From Burkholderia sp. LMG 13014 (lineage in GTDB: Bacteria > Pseudomonadota > Gammaproteobacteria > Burkholderiales > Burkholderiaceae), in NCBI RefSeq assembly GCF_905232215.1, contig NZ_CAJNKE010000009.1:1-49726 (forward strand): DNA of 49,726 bases, in the 5' to 3' direction. Below are positions 32,682 to 41,302 of the stretch, one piece after another; the first letter of the stretch is position 1; every line of letters starts with the position of its first letter. Under the pieces are notes generated by a model. It had not been told where the DNA came from. It was given only the letters and a program-made list of their open reading frames with translations, and made no database searches. Both the position numbers and the translations under genes were made by a program.

Positions 32682-34958
32682 ATGACTGCACGACGCGACG
32701 TACCGGGTATCCGGGCATACGATGGCCCGGCCGGCGGCTGGGGCGCCCTCCGTGCAACCGCGGAAGCAGTCCGCACGCAGATGGAATCGCTCAAGGCGCC
32801 GATCGTGCTGATGCGGACCAACCAGCCCGACGGCTTCGACTGCCCCGGCTGCGCATGGCCCGACAAGGAACACAAGTCGACGTTCCAGTTCTGCGAGAAC
32901 GGCGCGAAGGCCGTCACGTGGGAAGCGACGACCAAGCGCGTGACGCCCGAGTTCTTCGCGGCGAACACCGTGTCGTCGCTGCTGCGCATGTCGGACTACG
33001 CGCTGGAGAACATGGGCCGGCTCACGCATCCGCTCGTCTACGATCGCGCAACCGACACGTTCCGCGCGATCGAATGGGACGACGCATTCGCGCGCATCGG
33101 CGAAGTGCTGCGCGCGCTGCCGCCCGAGCAGGTCGAGTTCTATACGTCGGGCCGCGCATCGAACGAGGCCGCGTATCTGTTCCAGCTATTCGCACGCGAA
33201 TACGGGACGAACAACTTTCCCGACTGTTCGAACATGTGTCACGAGCCGACGAGTGTCGGCCTGCCGCAGTCGATCGGCATCGGCAAGGGAACGGTATCGC
33301 TGGAAGATTTCGACGTGTGCGACCTGATCATCTCGATCGGCCACAACCCGGGAACCAACCATCCACGCATGATGGGTACGTTGCACGAAGCCGCGCGCCG
33401 CAACGTGCCGATCATCGTGTTCAACCCGCTTCGCGAGCGTGCGCTCGAACGCTTCGCCGACCCTCAGAATCCCGTCGAGATGGCCACCTACGGGTCGACG
33501 CGCATTGCGTCGACCTACTTTCAGGTCAAGGCCGGCGGCGACGCGGCCGCGCTCAAGGGCATCATGAAGGCGCTGCTGGCCCTGGACGCCGCACAACGCA
33601 ACGTGCTGGACCATACGTTCATCGCCGAGCACACCGAAGGCTTCGACACGTTCGCCGCCGATCTCGTCGCGACCGGCTGGGACGCAATCGAGCGGGAAAG
33701 CGGGCTCGCGCGCGCCGCACTCGAGCAAGTGGCGAACGCCTATGCAAAGGCGAATGCAACGATCGTCACCTACGGGATGGGCATCACCCAGCACAACACG
33801 GGCACGGCGAACGTTCGCCTGATTGCCGACCTGCTGCTGTTGCGCGGCAACATCGGCAAGCCCGGCGCAGGCATCTGCCCGCTGCGCGGTCACTCGAACG
33901 TGCAGGGAAACCGGACGGTGGGCATCACCGAAAAGCCGTCGGCCGAATTCCTGAAGAAGATCGAAGACGTATTCGGCTTCAAGCCGCCGCGTGCGCACGG
34001 CCACGATGCCGTCAAGGGCATGCAGGCGATGATCGATGGCACCGCCAAGGCGCTGATCTGCCTCGGCGGCAACTTCGCGGTCGCGCTGCCCGATTCGGAA
34101 CAGTCGTTCCCGGCGATGGCGAAGCTCGACCTGAGCGTGCATCTCGCCACCAAGCTGAACCGCTCGCACCTGCTGGTCGCGAAGGAAACGTTCATCCTGC
34201 CGGTGCTCGGCCGCACCGAGCTCGACATGCAGGCAACCGGCCGGCAGTCGATCACCGTCGAGGATTCGATGTCGATGGTCCATGCGTCGTCGGGCAAGCT
34301 CACGCCGGCGTCCGACCATTTGCGCTCCGAGCCCGCAATCGTCGCCGGCATTGCGCACGCAACGCTGCCCGCGAGCAAGGTCGCCTGGCTGGACCTGATC
34401 GCCGACTACGACGAGATCCGCACATTGATCGAACGAACCATACCGGGTTTCGAGAATTTCAACGAACGGATCAGGGCGCCGGGCGGATTCCGGCTGCCGC
34501 TGCCGCCGACCGAACGCCAATGGCCGACGTCGACCGGCAAGGCGATGTTCTCGGTGTTCAGCGGCGTCGAGGAAGATGCCCCCGTTCACGGCGACGACAT
34601 CCTGCGCCTCGTGACGCTGCGCAGCCACGACCAGTACAACACCACGATCTACGGGCTCGACGACCGCTATCGCGGCGTGTTCGGCCGACGCGACGTATTG
34701 TTCATGAACGAGGGCGATCTGGCCGCGTGCGGGCTCGAACACGGCGATCTGGTCGACATCGAGACCGCCGCACCCGGCGGCCGGCCGATGCGGCTCGAGA
34801 AGATCACGGCGATCGCCTACGACATCGCCGCGGGATCCGTCGGCGCGTATTACCCGGAAGCGAACGTACTCGTCCCGCTCGACTACATCGACAAGGAAAG
34901 CGGCACGCCGTCATACAAGTCGGTCCCGGTTCGCGTGGTCCGGTCGCAAACGATCTGA
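32682..34958 (+). CDS. FdhF/YdeP-family molybdopterin oxidoreductase (formate dehydrogenase alpha-like)
   Basis: 758 aa from ATG 32682 with GGAG seven bases upstream. The domain order is the standard one: an N-terminal segment with Cys54, Cys57 (DCPGCAWPD) and Cys71 likely to hold the Fe-S cluster, the Mo-bisMGD domains from about 110, and a C-terminal molydopterin dinucleotide-binding domain from about 640 (LVTLRSHDQYNTTIYGLDD). SNMCHEPTSVG places Cys186 as the probable Mo ligand, so there is no selenocysteine. FdhF/YdeP proteins are cytoplasmic (no Tat signal here) and linked to acid resistance in E. coli; true formate activity is unproven. No small subunits or fdhD are adjacent, so electron acceptors are unknown. 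Activated presumably by the divergent LysR. Confidence 0.88.
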   Translation: MTARRDVPGIRAYDGPAGGWGALRATAEAVRTQMESLKAPIVLMRTNQPDGFDCPGCAWPDKEHKSTFQFCENGAKAVTWEATTKRVTPEFFAANTVSSLLRMSDYALENMGRLTHPLVYDRATDTFRAIEWDDAFARIGEVLRALPPEQVEFYTSGRASNEAAYLFQLFAREYGTNNFPDCSNMCHEPTSVGLPQSIGIGKGTVSLEDFDVCDLIISIGHNPGTNHPRMMGTLHEAARRNVPIIVFNPLRERALERFADPQNPVEMATYGSTRIASTYFQVKAGGDAAALKGIMKALLALDAAQRNVLDHTFIAEHTEGFDTFAADLVATGWDAIERESGLARAALEQVANAYAKANATIVTYGMGITQHNTGTANVRLIADLLLLRGNIGKPGAGICPLRGHSNVQGNRTVGITEKPSAEFLKKIEDVFGFKPPRAHGHDAVKGMQAMIDGTAKALICLGGNFAVALPDSEQSFPAMAKLDLSVHLATKLNRSHLLVAKETFILPVLGRTELDMQATGRQSITVEDSMSMVHASSGKLTPASDHLRSEPAIVAGIAHATLPASKVAWLDLIADYDEIRTLIERTIPGFENFNERIRAPGGFRLPLPPTERQWPTSTGKAMFSVFSGVEEDAPVHGDDILRLVTLRSHDQYNTTIYGLDDRYRGVFGRRDVLFMNEGDLAACGLEHGDLVDIETAAPGGRPMRLEKITAIAYDIAAGSVGAYYPEANVLVPLDYIDKESGTPSYKSVPVRVVRSQTI

Positions 34959-35301
34959 ACCGGTCACGCGCCGGCCGACACGGCACGAAGCGCGGCCGGC
35001 CGCGGCTCTCCGTGCCGCCGCGCATCACCAGCCGGACGGAATCCGCCCGGTCATCCGGTTCAACTTTCTCGCCGAATATTTGCCCGAGCGCACATCTCCA
35101 TCCAATGTCTTGAGCGGATGGATCGCCACGCGTCAATTCGATCCGGGAAAGCCCGTCGGGCCCGAACTCCCCGCACTTCATGTCGGCAAAACGCTGCCAA
35201 AACAAATTGATTCAAGTGCGGACCTCGCGCTACGTCTCATCCATCACCCACCACAGGATGGCAAACGATTTCCAACACCGGTTCGCTTGCCACCCGCGGC
35301 A
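34959..35301. other. Intergenic region at island edge; hairpin and possible gene remnant
   Basis: GCCGGCCG (34970-34977) and CGGCCGGC (34993-35000) form an 8-bp stem directly after the molybdoenzyme stop, a likely terminator. Beyond it the minus strand has a frame (about 35010-35205) with protein-like composition (KCGEFGPDGLSRIELTRGDP) but no good start; it could be the remnant of a lost gene. Base composition falls from about 70% to about 55% GC across this region. Confidence 0.35.
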
Positions 35302-36240
35302 CTACAAAACAGACATCAGGTACTCGCTCAGTCGCGCGTTGAATTTCCTCGCTGTTTCGCTGGGAATGAAGTTGAATCCATGAACGGCCCCGGCCACCAC
35401 CTCCAACGAAATCGGTACGCCGGCGCAGCTGAGCTTCCTGGCGTACTCGAGACTTTCATCAAGCAACAGATCGAGGCTGCCGACTGCAATGTACGTGCGA
35501 GGCAGATTCTCGAGACTCGGCGCGTACGACGGCGAGTAGTATTGAATCTCGATATCCTCCACCTTGTTTCCGCCAAGAAGATATTTCCATCCGAAGTCGT
35601 TCACATCGTGGGTCCACACATACTCGCCGGCATATTTGTTTTTGACCTCGGCGGGATTGGCAGACGTCTTGTAGTCCAGCATCGGAAACAGCATGACCTG
35701 GTTCCTGGGGGTGATCTTTGTCTTGTCCCTCAGATAGTGGCACAGCGAAGCAGTGAGACCGCCCCCTGCGCTTTCCCCCATCACCGTTATTCTCTCCCGG
35801 TCGATGCCAAGCTGCTCCGCGTTGTCGTGAGCCCACGTGATGCCGGAAACACAGTCGTTCAGCGGCGTCGGGTACGGGTTTTCAGGAGCCAGCCGGTAAT
35901 CCACCGCGACGACGACGCAGTGCAGCTTTGCGGCCGCCTCGTGGTGCTCGTTGTCGTACAGATCAGCGGCCCCTGCTACATACCCACCGCCATGGATATA
36001 GAAAATGGCAGGCAACAGTTCGTTTTCTGCGCTTTGCGAAGGACCGTATACGAGGACGCTCACATCTTCGTTTACCTGGACTCTCTTCCCGAAAAAAGTG
36101 TCGTCCACTTTCGAGCTGAACATGCGCACGGCGGCTCGCGTCGCTTCAATATCATCCTTCGTCTTCAACTTCAAAACAGTGGACGATTCAGTGACGGCGC
36201 TTACCTGATCCTTCGCAATGAGATGACCTGAATTGCTCAT
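35302..36240 (-). CDS. HSL-family alpha/beta hydrolase (esterase/lipase)
   Basis: 312 aa. The hormone-sensitive-lipase motif HGGG is at residues 83-86, VDYRLAPENPYPTPLNDC follows, and the nucleophile is Ser157 in GESAGGG. The acid and base are in VGSLDLLLDES and GAVHGFNF. Such enzymes hydrolyse short acyl esters, carbamates or lactones in the cytoplasm. GC content is low for this genome. A 36-codon frame with its own ribosome site ends 15 bp upstream. Last gene of the flavin-monooxygenase cluster on the minus strand; it may open the ester made by the LLM enzyme (inference). Confidence 0.88.
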   Translation of the reverse strand: MSNSGHLIAKDQVSAVTESSTVLKLKTKDDIEATRAAVRMFSSKVDDTFFGKRVQVNEDVSVLVYGPSQSAENELLPAIFYIHGGGYVAGAADLYDNEHHEAAAKLHCVVVAVDYRLAPENPYPTPLNDCVSGITWAHDNAEQLGIDRERITVMGESAGGGLTASLCHYLRDKTKITPRNQVMLFPMLDYKTSANPAEVKNKYAGEYVWTHDVNDFGWKYLLGGNKVEDIEIQYYSPSYAPSLENLPRTYIAVGSLDLLLDESLEYARKLSCAGVPISLEVVAGAVHGFNFIPSETARKFNARLSEYLMSVL

Positions 36241-36255
36241 ATACCAATCCTGTGC

Positions 36256-36366
36256 TCAGATGGGAGCCCGGCCGTCGCGTTCACGTTCGACTGATGCGCT
36301 TGCCGGAACTTGAAAATAAAACGTTTCACCTACAACCGCCTTCCTGCAAGATATGGAATTCTTCAT
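36256..36366 (-). CDS. Possible 36-aa peptide upstream of the esterase gene
   Basis: ATG at 36366, with AAAGGA nine bases before it, opens a 36-codon frame (MKNSISCRKAVVGETFYFQV, then a charged tail ending DGRAPI) that stops 15 bp before the esterase start. It could be a leader peptide, a small protein or chance. No similarity is recognised. A GATATG-N8-CATATC inverted repeat (36350-36369) overlaps its start. Confidence 0.3.
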   Translation of the reverse strand: MKNSISCRKAVVGETFYFQVPASASVERERDGRAPI

Positions 36367-36369
36367 ATC
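36350..36369. promoter_or_regulatory. Inverted repeat upstream of esterase
   Basis: GATATG-GAATTCTT-CATATC, a symmetrical 20-bp site about 110 bp upstream of the esterase start and immediately after copy 1 of the ATTCCT motif. Possible operator. Confidence 0.35.
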
Positions 36370-36410
36370 AAGCATTCCTTTCTCTCGCGCAATCGCGCGT
36401 ATGCCGTGCC

Positions 36411-37175
36411 TCAATGTGCCGTCATACCACCGTCGGCAAGCCAAACCGCACCCGTGACGAACGACGCCGCGGAAGAACACAGGAACAGCACCACGCCAGC
36501 CATTTCCTCGGGCTCCGCTGCACGCCCCATCGGGCTGCTCGCCATCAGGGTCTGCGTCATTGCCGGATCGCTCAGCCAGCGGTCCGTCATCGGCGTACGG
36601 ATCAGACCCGGCGCCAACGCATTCACACGGATTCCCTGGGTTGCGTAGTCGAGGGCCGCGGCCTTCGTCAAGCCGATCACCCCGTGTTTCGCTGCCGCAT
36701 ACGGCGCCATCCCGGGATCTGCGATCACCCCCGCGACCGAAGCCGTGTTCACGATCGCACCGCCGCCCGTTTTGAGCATCGCTTCGATCTCGTGCTTGAC
36801 GCACAGGAACACGCCCTTGAGATCGACGGCGATCACCCGGTCAAAATCTTCTTCCGTCATTTCGGCGAAAGGTGCCGTTCGCGGCAAAATCCCCGCATTG
36901 TTGAATGCGGCGTCGATCTTCCCGTAAGTCTCCACCGCCGTTGCCACCAGCACTCGCACCGCTTCAGCGTTGCTGACGTCCGTCTTCACGAAGATTGCCT
37001 CGCCACCCGATGCGCGGATTTGCTCCACGGTTTCGTTGGCACCTTGCCCCACATCACCGATCACCAGCCGAGCGCCGCGTTCGGCAAACGCCAGCGCCGT
37101 GGCCCGACCGATACCCGATGCAGCTCCCGTGATCAGGACTGTCTTGCCGGAATAGTCGAACTGTTCGTTACCCAT
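36411..37175 (-). CDS. Short-chain dehydrogenase/reductase (FabG-like)
   Basis: 254 aa. Motifs: TGAASGIGRATALAFAERGA for cofactor binding with Asp in GDVGQ favouring NAD, NNAGILPRTAP, catalytic Ser in VNTASVAGV and YAAAKHGVIGLTKAAALDYA (Tyr-x-x-x-Lys), then RVNALAPGLIRTPM. An alcohol/ketone dehydrogenase. In this cluster it could make the ketone substrate for the LLM monooxygenase or process a product (inference). GCAGGAG lies seven bases before the ATG. A perfect AGGGTG-A-CACCCT palindrome lies about 50 bp upstream. Confidence 0.9.
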   Translation of the reverse strand: MGNEQFDYSGKTVLITGAASGIGRATALAFAERGARLVIGDVGQGANETVEQIRASGGEAIFVKTDVSNAEAVRVLVATAVETYGKIDAAFNNAGILPRTAPFAEMTEEDFDRVIAVDLKGVFLCVKHEIEAMLKTGGGAIVNTASVAGVIADPGMAPYAAAKHGVIGLTKAAALDYATQGIRVNALAPGLIRTPMTDRWLSDPAMTQTLMASSPMGRAAEPEEMAGVVLFLCSSAASFVTGAVWLADGGMTAH

Positions 37176-37225
37176 TTTTCATCTCCTGCGTTAATGCAGC
37201 ACGCGCTGCCTATCAAGACTAGCGG

Positions 37226-37238
37226 AGGGTGACACCCT
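37226..37238. promoter_or_regulatory. Perfect 13-bp palindrome upstream of SDR
   Basis: AGGGTG-A-CACCCT lies in the 87-bp gap between the quinone-oxidoreductase-like gene and the SDR gene. It may be an operator for SDR or a small terminator. Confidence 0.35.
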
Positions 37239-37262
37239 GCTTTCGGAATGTTCGCGCCCGGC

Positions 37263-38249
37263 TCAGATTCGCACCACCAGCTTCCCGTGTGCGCGATTGC
37301 TGTCGATCCACTCGTGTGCTTCGCGTACTTCATCGAAAGCGAACGTATGTTGAAGATGCGACGGCCAGCGAGCCACGGCGACGTCATTGACAATCGAGCG
37401 CAGTGGCGAATGTGTCAGCGGGAGCGCAGTCGAGCCGAGCAACTGCGCCGGGAAGAAGGCAAGCCGAACAGCCGGGGGCAGATCGGCCATCAGATCAAAT
37501 TTTTCAAGGATGGGCGGACCACCCAGCATCCCGATCACGGTGACAGCGCCGAAGGGTCTCAACGTCCTTGCTGTGTCGCGCAGCGTTGACGCACCGACCA
37601 CTTCGAGCGCGGCATCAATCCCCTTGGGATGGAGTCGAAGCACGTCGCTGGAAATGGTTCCGCTATCGATGATCACATCGTCTGCGCCGGCGATGTGAAG
37701 CTGTTCGACGCGATTTTTCGAGCGTGTCGTCGCGATCACGTGCAGATCTCGTGCTTTGGCGTAGGTAACAGCCGCCAGCCCGATTGTCGAGGTGGCACCG
37801 CGCACGAGAATCGTCTGTCCCGACTCGATTTCCAGGCTGCAACTCAGCGCGCCCCAGATCGTCAAATAGGCAAGCGGCAGTGCCGCGAGCGCTTCCCATG
37901 ACAGTGCAGTACCGTCGAGATCGATCACGTTGGTACGCAACACCGTCACTTCTTCGGCATAGGTGCCCCGGCGACTGAACTGCAAGCCGCCCATTACGGT
38001 TGCGACGCGCTGGCCACTCCGGAACATACCGGAAGGATCCTCGAGGATTTCCCCGACTGCCTCGACGCCCGGTACGCGCATGCCGTCGACAGTCCCCATC
38101 TTGCCGGCACGTAAATAGGTCTCGACACGATTGAGGCCAAACGCACGGACCCGAATACGAACTTCATCCGCGTTCGGCGGAACGGACGGGATATCGCGGA
38201 GTTGCAGGACTTCCGGGCCGCCGATACGGTCGATCACATAAGCTTTCAA
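37263..38249 (-). CDS. Zinc-independent MDR / quinone oxidoreductase-like protein
   Basis: 328 aa. The start codon appears to be TTG at 38249 (then AAA GCT TAT), supported by AAGGAAG seven bases upstream. It has the GroES-like N-domain (RDIPSVPPNADEVRIRVRAF, GVEAVGEI) and the NADPH-binding Rossmann part GQTILVRGATSTIGLAAVTY. The structural-zinc cysteines of alcohol dehydrogenases are missing, as in QOR/crotonyl-CoA-type MDR members. It would reduce enones or quinones with NADPH. Copy 2 of the AGGAATACT motif is 13 bp upstream. Confidence 0.88.
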   Translation of the reverse strand: MKAYVIDRIGGPEVLQLRDIPSVPPNADEVRIRVRAFGLNRVETYLRAGKMGTVDGMRVPGVEAVGEILEDPSGMFRSGQRVATVMGGLQFSRRGTYAEEVTVLRTNVIDLDGTALSWEALAALPLAYLTIWGALSCSLEIESGQTILVRGATSTIGLAAVTYAKARDLHVIATTRSKNRVEQLHIAGADDVIIDSGTISSDVLRLHPKGIDAALEVVGASTLRDTARTLRPFGAVTVIGMLGGPPILEKFDLMADLPPAVRLAFFPAQLLGSTALPLTHSPLRSIVNDVAVARWPSHLQHTFAFDEVREAHEWIDSNRAHGKLVVRI

Positions 38250-38712
38250 GGCGCTTCCTTCGTAATCAAGTATTCCTAACCGATCGTGCAGATATGCCGG
38301 TCAGATGGGTTGATGAAACACCTCCGCCGCCGCAGAGCCCCTACCGTCTTGCCCTTTCGATCAAGCCGCCAGCTCTGGCGGAACAGCGACGACGGCGCAG
38401 CTATAAAGTTGAATGCTGCTGACCACCGAGCGAGCGACTACGGTTGTATCGCCTGGCCACTGCCATTGATCTCGACAACCCAGCCGCGTGGTGCGCCCCC
38501 TGCTCATAGCCGATCCTGACGGCGTTACCACTATGCACGCTCGTATCTTGGTGGGGAACCGACAAAACTGACAACCGCCCTCTCATATTCGAGAGGGGAA
38601 CGATTCCAGACGAAATTGAGATTCCGCACTCGTCGCCCAGGCTGATAGCCTGTCCGTCGCGGCGATGCCTGGCGTTCCCGGGACTCATCGCGCTCACAGC
38701 TGACGACAGATG
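38250..38712. other. Intergenic region with copy C of the 42-bp element
   Basis: 463 bp with no gene I can support between the quinone-oxidoreductase-like start and the FAD synthetase stop. It holds copy 2 of the AGGAATACT motif (38262-38280) and, at 38555-38596, a third copy of the 42-bp element. The copy has no fitting target gene next to it, which suggests a gene was lost here. Confidence 0.4.
38555..38596 (+). repeat. 42-bp regulatory element, copy C
   Basis: Cores CGACAAAACTGACAACC and CCTCTCATATTCGAGAGG; the second is itself an inverted repeat (CCTCTC/GAGAGG). 36 of 42 positions match copy B by hand count. It lies about 300 bp upstream of the nearest same-sense target. Confidence 0.6.
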
Positions 38713-39303
38713 TCATGTTGAGCAGGCAATGGCATCGGAAAGCAGACCGGGCCGACCAAGCAACAACCACATCCGGTCAAGATCCCCCTGCGCCCGGGCC
38801 GTTCGCACTGCAGTGCTAGAAATGCGATCGCCCAGCGCCCTTACATCGCGCTGGGTTTCAATTTCAAAGCCCAACGCACGACCGGCCTCGCTCAGCATCA
38901 CAAGATCTCCCTGTCTCTTCGCACCGAAGCGAAAGTCCTCGCCGACCAGAAGCCACTGCACGCCCAGATTGCCCACGAGAACCTGTGATACGAACAGCTC
39001 AGCCGGCAAATTGGCCATGTGGCTATCGAAAGGGCAAACATAGAGTCGGTCGATGCCATATCGCTCCAGCAGGGCCGCCTTTTCGCTCAGCGTTGTGAGT
39101 CTTCGCGGAGCGATCTCGGGAAACAGATACTCGCGAGGGTGTGGCTCGAACGTCAGCACGCATGCAGGCAGGTCTCTCGATTTCGCCATGCATTTCAACC
39201 TGTCTATCATTGCCTGATGACCGAGATGAACGCCATCAAAGTTGCCAATCGTCAGTGCCACGGGTCCATCTGGACATGTCGGCAATGTGTCAACGATCTT
39301 CAT
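38713..39303 (-). CDS. FAD synthetase (RibF adenylyltransferase domain only)
   Basis: 196 aa from ATG 39303, with GGAG eight bases upstream. TIGNFDGVHLGHQAMIDRL (residues 18-29 region) is the nucleotidyltransferase motif of bacterial RibF; TFEPHPREYL, LLVGEDFRFGAKRQGD and RISSTAVRTA are the later adenylyltransferase motifs. Full RibF is about 310-330 aa with a C-terminal riboflavin kinase; here the frame stops right after LLGRPGLL, where the kinase domain would begin. It should make FAD from FMN but not FMN from riboflavin. In a flavin-monooxygenase cluster this is a plausible dedicated cofactor supplier. Confidence 0.85.
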   Translation of the reverse strand: MKIVDTLPTCPDGPVALTIGNFDGVHLGHQAMIDRLKCMAKSRDLPACVLTFEPHPREYLFPEIAPRRLTTLSEKAALLERYGIDRLYVCPFDSHMANLPAELFVSQVLVGNLGVQWLLVGEDFRFGAKRQGDLVMLSEAGRALGFEIETQRDVRALGDRISSTAVRTARAQGDLDRMWLLLGRPGLLSDAIACST

Positions 39304-39427
39304 AAGTTGCTCCAGGACCATCTTCAGGGAAAATTCGGCGTCGAAACCGCACCAGAGCCGCGTCAGCAATGCATGACGCCGTTGTTGCCGTGCGGCGAGG
39401 CGCCCCCCCAAAATTCAGTTCATCGCG

Positions 39428-40342
39428 CTACGAGAGCGGAAAACTCACTTCCATCCAAAGTTTCTCGCCCTGCGGACGATTGCGTACGGCGAATTCATGT
39501 TGGTACTTGAACACGATTCCAGCCGCCGGTGACCACATGTACCGCAGTTGCGGCCCTATGGCGACCGCCTGTCCGCGAAAACCACCGTCCTGAGCCGGGA
39601 CGCCGTTCACGGTGTCGTCGGTGACCTGCTTCAGAAAGTATCCTTGCAAACCGAACTGAACCTTGTTGTTCAACGAATAGCCGACAAGATAATCCAGGGT
39701 TCCAACCACGCCCGAGTGATAGTGCGTGGCAGAATTTGGCGACTGTATTTCAACAAGTGTGGTCGTCGAGATTTCCCACGCGGGTGTGGGAAACCACGTC
39801 GTGCTGATATAAGGCATGAGCGCATACGTGTTCAATCCGGTATTGGCCATGCGGTTCACGGAGTACGCTCCACTGGGGACCGCCACATCAGTGGCAAGAA
39901 ATGCAAAGAACGTGTGCGACGGATTCGCGTAGTTGATCAGCCAGGGTTCAAGAATGATGTCGCCGAGCGCGGTCCGATTGCCGGTTCCTCCAGGCGTGGT
40001 CAGGTGCAGATGGAATACCGGGGCAATCACGCCACTGGAGACACTGAACGGGCCGAAAGTTGTCCCCCATGTATGGACGACTCTCGGTGCATCGACAAAC
40101 GCATCGAGATGAAATCCAGGAATCAGATTTTTTCCGTTTGATCCGGCAAACTTGTTGGCAACGTAATAGAGCGTGTAGTTATAGAATTGCGTGGCGCCAG
40201 GTGGAGGCAGTACGCCGTCGAGCACAGTATTGACTCCGACGGGGTAACTGATCAGGCCGTTCTCGGTCGCGTCCGCGTTTGTATTCATAAGCGCGAGAAT
40301 CGCCATCGTTGCAGGCAGCAATCTTCTAATCAAATTGATCAT
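39428..40342 (-). CDS. Phenol_MetA_deg-type outer-membrane channel
   Basis: 304 aa from ATG 40342 with AAGGTGAGGAG just upstream. A signal peptide of about 25 residues (MAILALMNTNADA) is followed by alternating-hydrophobic beta strands and a C-terminal SFPLS. Segments FGPFSVSSGVIAPVFHLHLT, ALGDIILEPWLINY and LDYLVGYSLNNKVQFGLQGY match the 'MetA-pathway of phenol degradation' family of outer-membrane proteins, which are found with hydrocarbon and aromatic catabolism genes and are thought to admit hydrophobic substrates. Copy 3 of the AGGAATACT motif is about 19 bp upstream. It points to an apolar substrate for the cluster. Confidence 0.85.
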   Translation of the reverse strand: MINLIRRLLPATMAILALMNTNADATENGLISYPVGVNTVLDGVLPPPGATQFYNYTLYYVANKFAGSNGKNLIPGFHLDAFVDAPRVVHTWGTTFGPFSVSSGVIAPVFHLHLTTPGGTGNRTALGDIILEPWLINYANPSHTFFAFLATDVAVPSGAYSVNRMANTGLNTYALMPYISTTWFPTPAWEISTTTLVEIQSPNSATHYHSGVVGTLDYLVGYSLNNKVQFGLQGYFLKQVTDDTVNGVPAQDGGFRGQAVAIGPQLRYMWSPAAGIVFKYQHEFAVRNRPQGEKLWMEVSFPLS

Positions 40343-40430
40343 CTCCTCACCTTCTTTAATAGTATTCCTAACTTGATAACCGGGTACGCGCACCACGTAC
40401 CCTGGCGCCACAAGATTCGCCGTGCGATCG

Positions 40431-41255
40431 CTATTCGATGCGCACGAAATCGCTCACTGCCGCCACTGTTTCGGGAAGTTTCTCCACTTGCGGAATATGG
40501 CCGCAGCTATCGATGACAACGACTCTGGAATCCAGGAGTCGAGCCTGCCATTCGTCGACATATCCGACCGGAACCAGCCTGTCTTCCCGCCCCCAGACCA
40601 GCAGGACCGGTTGAGTGATCCGATGCAGCCTTGCGCTCAGGCCTCGATCAGGAATAGGCCAGGCGAACTTCCCGGTACAGCCGAAGGCCCAGACCCGCGC
40701 CGCGATGGCAGCGGCCGCCAAGCCGGGATCTTCGGGAAGCGCAAGCATGGACCGTGCAGCCGGACTCGCCGGATCGTGGAACAGAAGCGACGGAAGTTCC
40801 TCCGACCGAGCGGAGATCCAGTCCGCAACGGGCAAGTCTTCGCGCCACAGACCAATAGGATCCAGCAGCACGACCCGGGAGGCGAGATTGGGAAAAGCCG
40901 CCGCGAGTTCTGCCGCGAGCATGCCGCCGAATGATTGGCCAATCAGTATGGGTTTGACGAGCCCCAAGGTGCGGACAACCTCCTCGTACACGAGTACGAC
41001 GTCGCCAAGCGCGTTGACCGAGTGAATCGCATAGGGATCACCAGCGCTCGTTCCGGGAAACTCGGGCGCGTAGACCGTGAAGTGTTCAGACAGCCAGGAC
41101 AGAAATGGATCCCAGCCAAGTCCAGCTGACGGATGCAGGTAGACGACGGGTTGTCCGGCACCCGCGACCTTTACGCGCATGTTGATGCGACCACCCCATA
41201 CTCGAAGTGTGCGTTCGGTGATGTCCGGGGTCGCGGCCCGGGTTGGCATATTCAT
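40431..41255 (-). CDS. Alpha/beta hydrolase (meta-cleavage-product-hydrolase-like)
   Basis: 274 aa from ATG 41255; AAGGAGA nine bases upstream favours this start over one six codons earlier. Nucleophile Ser108 in GQSFGGM, acid in WGREDRLVP, histidine in SCGHIPQVEKLPE. The oxyanion segment is LHPSAGLGWDP rather than the common HGxG. The pattern fits esterases, lactonases or C-C hydrolases of the MhpC kind. It sits between the outer-membrane channel and the LLM enzyme, on the same strand and 47 bp after the LLM stop, so it probably hydrolyses the LLM product. Confidence 0.88.
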   Translation of the reverse strand: MNMPTRAATPDITERTLRVWGGRINMRVKVAGAGQPVVYLHPSAGLGWDPFLSWLSEHFTVYAPEFPGTSAGDPYAIHSVNALGDVVLVYEEVVRTLGLVKPILIGQSFGGMLAAELAAAFPNLASRVVLLDPIGLWREDLPVADWISARSEELPSLLFHDPASPAARSMLALPEDPGLAAAAIAARVWAFGCTGKFAWPIPDRGLSARLHRITQPVLLVWGREDRLVPVGYVDEWQARLLDSRVVVIDSCGHIPQVEKLPETVAAVSDFVRIE

Positions 41256-41302
41256 TGAATAGTCTCCTTTTGACATGTGAGCACTCAGGCAAACTCGTGA
41301 CC

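Noticed and set aside
32855-35113. A 752-codon plus-strand frame
   Set aside because: It overlaps the molybdoenzyme gene in another frame and is Arg-rich with no motifs.
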